From: an uncultured Saprospiraceae bacterium
GTDB taxonomy: Bacteria > Bacteroidota > Bacteroidia > Chitinophagales > Saprospiraceae
Direction: 5' to 3'
DNA: 35,213 nucleotides
NCBI GenBank assembly: GCA_938016265.1
Contig: CALLWB010000032.1
Span: 1 to 35,213, forward strand
A program made the translations under genes and the position numbers. The notes beneath the pieces are model-generated. The model searched no databases, was not told where the DNA came from, and saw nothing but the letters and a program-made list of their open reading frames with translations. Of the stretch, positions 7,001-16,000 are shown in pieces (positions within the stretch are counted from its first letter, which is position 1; each line of letters starts with the position of its first letter).

Positions 7001-10000
7001 CCAGAAACTGAAAATTGGGCAGGAGTAGCAACGGTTATGTCCTTAGCCTCTAAATTTATTGAAGTTACCCCGGGAGTAGGTATAGAATTACCTGCTGGAA
7101 TAGAAATATCAGTAGGATTTGGTTCTGGGGAAATTGATATCGATGGATTAGCAAATGTGCTGGTACACATTGATTTGAATACTGGAAGCGGCATGAATGT
7201 CCAGGGAGAAGCGGAAGTAGTTATCCGTTTTGACAACAGTGGTATTACTATAGTTTCTGTTTACCTGACTAGCACCACCCAGATACTAGGTATGGACGCT
7301 GACGTAGAAGTAACCATCGACGAAAATGGTCTTAAAGGAACCGTCAATCTTGAGCTATCAGAACCCTTTAATATTTCCTCTTACCTCGTAGCTGAAGCAG
7401 GTTCATTTAGTTTTGATATTGGATCAACTGGTTTAATTACCGGAGCATTACAAGTAAATACCACAGACGGTTTTGCCGCAGGAACAGCACAAATCACTAT
7501 CGACCCAGTTACCCATTCTTGGACAGGAGTCGCCATCGTCAGTTCCCTGGCAGTCAAAGAAATTGAAATTGCAACGGGTGTTAAATTAGTATTACCTGCT
7601 GGAGCAGAACTACGCGTTGAATTTGGATCTGAAGGAATCTCCGTTCAAGTCACCGGAAACATAGTGGCAGAAGTTGATGTCATCTCTGAAAGTGGTGTAC
7701 AAGCAAGAGGAATCGCTGACCTTGACATTTCCTTTGGAACAGAAGGCATCGCCATCGCCCCAAATGTAATCGTCCTAGCAGTTACTGGTGGATTAACCAC
7801 ACCTGACATTGACGCCATCGTAGAAGATGGCCATCTGACCACAACGGTAGACAACGGCGCAATCCTCACCCTTTCTTTTGGCGAGGACGGAAAACTTACA
7901 ACTGTCGATCTAGAAGCCACCGGTGGATTCTCCAACTCAGAAAAACGAATAGGAAGAATTTCATTTGCCGGACAAGTCAATCTTAATCCGCTTACGCTGA
8001 ATGGTATCCTCCATGCTGTTTCACAAGCAGAATTAGATATCCTTGATGGAGAACGATTTGATATTGTTTTAGTCGCTGGAAGTCAGTTTTTTGTTTATTT
8101 AGATGAACAAGGCGTTTCAAACATTGACGCAAGTCTGGCCGCTGACCTTAAAGATGGAGAGGAAGCATTAGCACGATTGAAAATGATCGGCATGTTACCA
8201 AGAGACGAGGGACTTTCTCTGCAGGCCTCCATCGAATTATTAAAAGACCTTCAAATTATTGAAGCAACGGAAAATCATTGGGGACTTTCACTAAAATCTG
8301 GAGCGTCTCTCGGAGCAACTATAGAAAATGGTGGGCTTTCTAGTATTGAAGGTACGCTAGGACTAGGTGTCCAAGATATGCAAGGAGAATTATTCAGTGG
8401 CGAGTTGTCAGGAGTCATCGGTATTTCACAACCAGAACACAACCTCGCCATAGAAAGTGGCTCAGGAAGCTTGACGCTTCAAAGAGACTACGTCATGGAG
8501 CTCAATGCTGGCGACGTTATCATTAACAGTGGTTCATATTTCCAAGCAACATTTGGAGAGGGTACCCTTACGGGAATAGGTGGCCTGGTAGACGCAGCAT
8601 ATGATGATGGCACAAACGTCATCAGTATTTTGGCAGATTTAGACTATGATACTGTAAACAATAGAATACGTTCACTAGACGCTTCCTTAGAAACAGACGC
8701 GGAGTTCTTCCTATTCAATGATGCGCTAAAAATTAGTGAGTTAAGCGGTGGTATCAGTATAAGAGACAACCAACTTATTGCCATTGGTGGACATGCAAGA
8801 TTGGATGCTGAAATCGGTGATTTCGTACTAGCAGGAGAAGCAGACCTTGCCTGGCTAAACAGCGAGGAAGGAACCAAATTTGTTGGAAATGGTTGGTTGG
8901 AATTCGCTTGGTCTGAAGAAGGCGAAAATCCCGACAAATATTTCATGGGCAGAGTCGATGCCTCTATAGATGGAGATCAATTCGAAATTCTAGGGCAAAT
9001 TGAGATGGGACTTATGAAAGGCCTTACAGGTGCTGCTTCCATTTGGATTGACCAGGAAATGGACCCTATTATCTCTGCTTCATTGACTTATTCAACTACC
9101 TTAATGGAAGCGGACGAGTTGTGGTCTTTCGAACAAGATTTCGGTGTTTCCTTTATGTTTTTCCCAGGAATTGCCATTAGTGCTGGTATAATGCTTGGAA
9201 TAGGCATTTTCACAAGACCGCTTATTGTAATGGGTACTGCAGGTGTAGAAAACTGGCGTCCAAAATCGAAAGCATTCCCAGATTTCTACGCAGAAATTTC
9301 AGCTTCATGGGGTATTGATCTCGAAGCAAAAGTACTAGCTTATCTTGGTCTCACCCTCGGACTCGATAATGTCCTATTTTTTGAAGCAGGTATCAGAGCA
9401 GGTTTAGGTATCAAAATACCGATCGAACTAAACCCATTCATCACCTTACACGGTGGAGAGGAAGGTATTTGGGGTGAAGTAGGGCTAAACCTTTCTATCC
9501 AACCAATAATGGAATTGATCATTGAAGCTTATATGCAATGGGGCGTACTTGGCTTCTGGGAAGGAGATAGAACATTCCCAATCGAAAATCAGGACTTAGG
9601 GGAACTAGGTGGATTACAATGGTCAGGAAGTTTCGCGTTCGGTGATAAAGAAGAAGCTTCGCAAAATGCGCCTCAAATTCCAGAACAAATAGAAGCGCCT
9701 AACGCAACACCAACAGTAGAGTCTGGTGAAAAACCAGATGGCCTCGGAATAGGCAATCAAGAAAACGGACCAACAGATGCAGAAGGCGGCCTTGGTAGCC
9801 TTACTGATGGCATAGGTTCTCCAGCCAAAGAAGGAGAAGAACCAGGGGGACTCGGCAATTTTGGAGACGAAATGACCAAAGTTGGAGAGTACGCTGAAGG
9901 AATAGGTGCCGTCGGTGACCTTATTGGAATTATCATGGAGGGTTTCAAATGGTTCATGACAGGCGGTCCTGTTGGGTTAATACTCTGGATCATCTTCAAG

Positions 10001-13000
10001 AAGCCGAATAAGACCGAAATGGATGCAAAACGGGACAAAGTAGAAGACTTCCGCCAAGCATTAACAGGGGATGTCATCGAACAAGGGAGTACCATCGATA
10101 GAATGTTAGGCATCTTATCCGGCGAATATAGCTTCTGGACGATTTTCAACCCTTCTATTCCTTACCAAAGTATGGTAGACGATGGGCTTCACAGAGATCC
10201 AGATGCCACCATCGACGGAATTGCAGACATCTGTGATGGAATGATAAAAGGCTGGACAGGTGAAGGAGATGAAAGCAGATTAGTCGAAGTGCTGAGATAT
10301 GTACATGACACCAAAGGAAATGCCGCTACGAGAGAAATGGTAGATAAGAGTGGAGGAAGAAAAAAATGGGAAGACCAATTTGAATCTCTATTCTGGCAAG
10401 ACAGTAACGATCGTGGCCACTTAAAACGAATCTTCAACGAAGCATACGGAGAAGGAGTTTATAGCTCAGGCAACAAACCAACCTATACCGCAGAACCTGG
10501 AGCTACTATAGAAATTGACGGCCGATCAAAAGATGACTTGGCAGCAACCGCATTTGGCGATGCCTCTTACAGATATTACGTTGACATTTACAACGAAGAA
10601 AATAATCCTGGACTAAATGGCACCGTCTCTGGAGGAATTGGTAATTATTATGCTACTAAATTATACTATTTACCCTCCACCTGGGCAATCTCTGGTATCG
10701 CTAATCAAAATGTATGGGAAGCACGTTATGCTATACCACCAGGACATATTGAATATACGCACTCCTTTGAGAGCTACAACATGATTGCCCAGCGTGCATA
10801 CGGGGACTCTAGCCTTGGATGGAGAATAGATGACTACAATCCATTGGTCACTGATCTGATAGAAGGAAGTACGATTGATTTCCCGACCGCAGCAGAGTTA
10901 GGGCCGCCTTGGATTGAAGTTGCCCCAGTACCAATTGGTATGACCAGCTATACTCTTTGGGTGACACCAGATAGCAACGACATTCCAGTCATGTGGGCAG
11001 GTTCTCCTGATCAAAAAGTCATGGATATTGCTGCACAAGCCAGCCAGATTGAAGGCGGTGAAGATGCGGGCGCTCAATTGGTAATTGCGGCCTCCTTAGA
11101 CGAAAACACCACACAGTTTGATGCCGATACTGGAGTCGCAAAAGCTGCGGGACTTATCGACTTCCTATTGACCAGTGAAATCTTTGCTTTCGAGCCAACA
11201 GACGGCAGTGGAGAACAAGGAGGATCATCATTAGAAGAAGCTCAACCCGGAGACATTATAGCCATCGGCAACCACGAAATGACCGAGGTTGGTGAAGTAG
11301 TATATGGCCACGAAGAAAGAGCAGCCTGGATAGAAGAACGCCAACCAGACGCCCCACCTCAAACACCAGAAGTTGCCATGGAAGCAGCAGCTCCATTGGG
11401 ACTAGCAGCGGACAGTGGCGCAAGTGGAATTGATCCTACCAAAACTGTAGGACAAAATATGGCCACCAAATCTGCAGCAACACAATCTGCCAAAACAGCT
11501 CAAACCTCAAAACTGGGTGACAGCAGTCCTGCAAATGGTGGAAATACAGAAGGCCCATTACCACCAGGTATGATCATCTTACCTACTTGGCCAGAAATGA
11601 ATGAAATGGACGCACTCCCGGCAGAAAAAAGAGGAATTGCTCCAAAATCCAGAATCACTGCAAAAAGCTCAGACACCTGGTCATCACTAGCCTTGAAGGC
11701 TTATGATAATTGGGAAAAAGCACTTGCCCTTAGCGACCATAGTTCCAACTCTGGGGTCTACCTCGAGGCAGGCGCTGAAATCACACTCCCCTCTTCTGGG
11801 GACCTCACAGCTACAACAATCTCAGTAAATCAAGTTGAAGTAGCAAAAGAAAACGCTGGCACAGGCATAGGCAAGGAAACTTCAAGTGGAGGTAAGGGCA
11901 AAGGAGCTGGCGCAGGAGGAGAGGAAACTTCTTCTACAAGCACTGGAAAAGAAACAACAGATGGAGGTGGTCCAGATAGTGGGAATGAAAATACTAGAGT
12001 AATCGTACCTGGCTCTGTAATTAAATCAATTGCAGGAGATACCTGGAGTGGTTTAGCAATTGCAGCTTATGATGACTTCTCGTTGTTCCCTAGATTAGTA
12101 AATTATCCAGCAAACGCAGAGGTAAAAACCTTACCTATTGGAGAATGGATAACTATTCCTACGCTAGATGAGTTAATGAATACGGAGGAATTTGGACTTG
12201 GTTTATCACCAAACGGGTTCCCTCTATTGACCGAAATGGTGCGGGTGCCTTCTGCAGATGAGTTGCATCATGTGTGGGCAGAAGACAGATCAGGTGCATC
12301 TAGCCCTCTACCTGGACAGCAACAGGCTAAAGATGGTGAAACCAGTCCTATAAATGGTCCTGGAACCTGGGTGATGGCTTCGGATCCATTTGACCTCGCT
12401 CCAGTAGCAGATGACCTTGTAGAAGAAACACAAGAGGATCCTGTCATGAATCCACACGCAATTGCCGTTCAGGACATGACCAGAGGAGATCAGACGACAG
12501 CCGCAATTGACGAAACAAAAGCCAATATCCGAGCACTTACTGATGCAAAATTACTAGCAGAAAAAGCCGAGCCAGAATCAACGGAGTTAGTAATCGACGG
12601 AGTTCCACAGGCCTTTGTTGATCACCTTAAATTAAGAGAAGGATTCGAGACGGAAGTATATAAAGACTCCCTTGGAAAACTCACCGTTGGCCTTGGACAC
12701 CTATTAGTAGGAGAGGAATTAGTCACCTACAAAGAAGGAGATACCGTCCCGATGTCTAAACTGACAGAATGGGCAAACGCCAATGTCAAACTAGCTTACA
12801 GTGGTGCACAAGCACAAGCGAGTACGTTAGGTATAACAGATGCAGACTTCATCATCGCGTTAGCATCCGTTTGCTTCCAGTTGGGTAATGCGTGGAATGA
12901 TATTCATACCAAGACCTGGGGGTATATGATACTGAAACAGTATGAAAATGCTGCTACTGAAGCTCAAAATAGTCAATGGCATAGCCAAACCCCAACAAGA

Positions 13001-16000
13001 GTGGAAGACTTCCAGGCTGCATTGCGTGCACTTCCTGGTGGTGTAGCGGGGACTGGTGGCAGTGGAATTCCAAAGGCCGATCTCACCAGAAACGAGCATA
13101 GCCTTGCGGACAATAGATGGATAGATGATGGCATGCTTTCAGAATATGGAGAAGCATTCCTATTAATAATAGACAAACACATAAAAGCGATATTCGGTGC
13201 CTCTGAAACCAGAGATAGCATCGTCGATCAAATCTGTGAACTGGAAGCAGATGAGTGCACAGAGGAAGCTCATGAAATGCGCGCCAAGTTATTCAGAGCC
13301 AACCAATATGCAGTAATAGAAGTATTGGACGTAGAAAACAATGACAAATACAAACCAGGAAAAGGAAAAACATTCTGTAATGTATATGCCTATGATGTAG
13401 TCACCGCTTTAGGTGGATACCTACCAAGAGTTTGGTGGAATGCTGCCGCATTAGCAAAAATACAAAACGGAGAGCCAGTTACCGCGGTTTATGGAGATAC
13501 GGTCCATGAGATGACCGCCAATATGATCAACGATTGGATTAGAGAATACGGGGATGATTTTGGATGGAGAGCAGAGAGCAATATGGAAACCGCACAATCA
13601 GAAGCCAACAGTGGCAAGATTGCAATCATCCTAGCCTCAAATGTAGTGGCGACGAAGAGCGGACACGTGGCAGTTATCCTCGCAGAAACGGATCAGTTGT
13701 CAGCAAATGGCGATAAACCATTGATTTCTCAAGCTGGAGCAACTAATGTTGAAGCGGGCGCAGCTTCCTCAAAATGGTGGGAAAATTCCAATCATAAAGA
13801 TGGTTCTGCCTGGATATTTGAAGGGCCACTTGATAGTCCAATCATGACACCTGAACAGGTTGGTGGCAACATGGAAAACTCTGGCGGAAGTCATACGAAC
13901 ACGAACACAAATACGAACACCGGAAATGGTGGCAATACTAGTACTGGTCCATCCATTAATGGATCCGTAGGAAATGGCGGAGTGAATAACGCTGCAGATG
14001 TTAAAGTAGTCCAAGGGCTACTTGCAGAAGCCGGTTTCGACCCTGGACCAATTGATGGAATTGCAGGAAAAGGAACGGTGAATGCCATTAAAGATTTCCA
14101 GGCAGCCAACTTCAGTTGGAAACCTGATGGACTCGTAGCTGTCAATGGACAAACCTGGCAGAAACTAATTGCAGGAAGTACTAGTACAAATACAGGAGGA
14201 TCTACTGGAACACCAGCAGGCAATACCATAACAGGTTCTGTAGGTCAAGGAGGAGTAAACAACGAGGCAGATGTCAAAGTAGTCCAGGGACTATTAGCTC
14301 AGGCTGGACATAGCCCTGGTTCTTTAGATGGCGTCATTGGTACGAATACGATCCAAGCAATCAAAGATTTCCAAGGTGCAAACTTCGACTTCACACCTGA
14401 TGGTTTGGTCTCGGTGAATGGGCAGACCTGGTTGAAATTGGTCAGCGGCGAGTCTGCTGATACAACCGGAGTTCCCGAAGGTAAAACAATTAATCAAAGA
14501 GCAATAGTCGCTTTCGACAATCCTTCTATAAAGCTAAAAGTCAGATCAGCTCCAGATACCAACGACAGTAGTAATATTGTTGAGGAGTTAGAATTTGGAG
14601 CAATTGTTCAGGTATTGAGTGAGCCAAACGCTCCTGCCGGCTGGTACTATGTTTTAACAGAATGTGGAGAAGTAGGATATTCCGCCAAGGATTATTATTG
14701 GATGAATTTGCCCGAAGAAAACCCTACACTTTATCGGGTCAAATCTGGAGAAACACTACTAGGAATAATAGATCGGGAAATACCAAATTATGGCATTGAC
14801 AGGAGAACATTAGTGAATGTCATTGCATATATGAATAGCAGCATCTCTGTACCTGATACAGTAAATGGCTGGAAAAATGCACAGATTAATGCAAATGATA
14901 TTATTTTCCTTCCTAGTCAGTCGTATGCAAATGCAACGAAGGATTTGGTCAATTCTGGTTCTATCACACAGGAGGCACTTGGTCAACTTGCCGCCTTCAC
15001 GGACCTTGGACACTTATTGAGTATAGGAGCCTTGCCTACCGATCCGGGTGATATTTTACAATTTTTCCTAGATAACTTAGGTAGTCTGTTACAATATGTT
15101 CCAGGTATTGGTCACATCATTGACGTATTAGATAAAATCAAGAAAATTTGGGCCTTCTTCGATACCGTAATTGCGGCAATTGATGAAATCACCAATCAAA
15201 TAAAACAAAAAATCCAGGAGGAGATTGAAAAAGTTCAGAGTAAAGCGGAACAAGCTTTAATCGATCATGGTGTTCCTCCAAGTCATGTAGCTGGTGTAAT
15301 GGCACACCTCAACCCAATGCTGGATGAGCTGTCCGAGAATTGGTGGAAAATGGTCAAAGATGGACTTTGGGATTTAGTCTGGCCACTACCTGGAGTTTGG
15401 ACAGATGTACAAGCATTATTCAGCAATTTGCTGGTCGCTGGTAGTCATCTTTGGGATTTAGAAATTAGCAAATTTGTAGATTCTGTTCTTGATATCTGGG
15501 GCAATATTAATTCTGCCTTAGGTAGATTGGAAGGTTGGATATCCATTGGATTGATCGCCGGACCAACGGTTCTCGGAGCAATGGCTGGAGGGGTTGGAGC
15601 AATTCCTGGATTTATGGCAGGTGTTGCTGCGGCAGAGTCCTTCGGAATGGCGTTATTAGCTTCTACAGGTTTGGAGCATGCAGCAAAAATCGTAAAAGGC
15701 AGGGCAAGCTTGTATTCTGTCGATGAAGCAGGAGCCGATCCAGACAAAGCAATAAACAATCATATTTATTATGGTGAAATAGCAGCAAGCTCCCTTGCTC
15801 TTGGAGTATTGGGAGGAATGGTAGTCGTAGCCGCTATCGGCGCACAAGTAGGTAAAGCCATCTACAGAGGAGTAAAAGCCCGCTACAAAAAACCAACACC
15901 CGAGGAAAGTGGTTCAAATAATAATGGAGGCAGTGGAGATCTTACTGGATCTCAAATAGCAGCAAACAATGGCTGGCCAGAAGCTCCTACCGGCTATAAA

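Noticed and set aside
13890-13935. Short acgaac-type tandem repeat as a phase-variation site
   Set aside because: It encodes an Asn/Thr linker in units of six bases, so slippage would not shift the frame; it looks like ordinary linker sequence.
15535-15726. Overlapping short ORFs inside the giant genes on both strands
   Set aside because: They are shadows of long coding frames; none has independent start signals or recognisable protein features.
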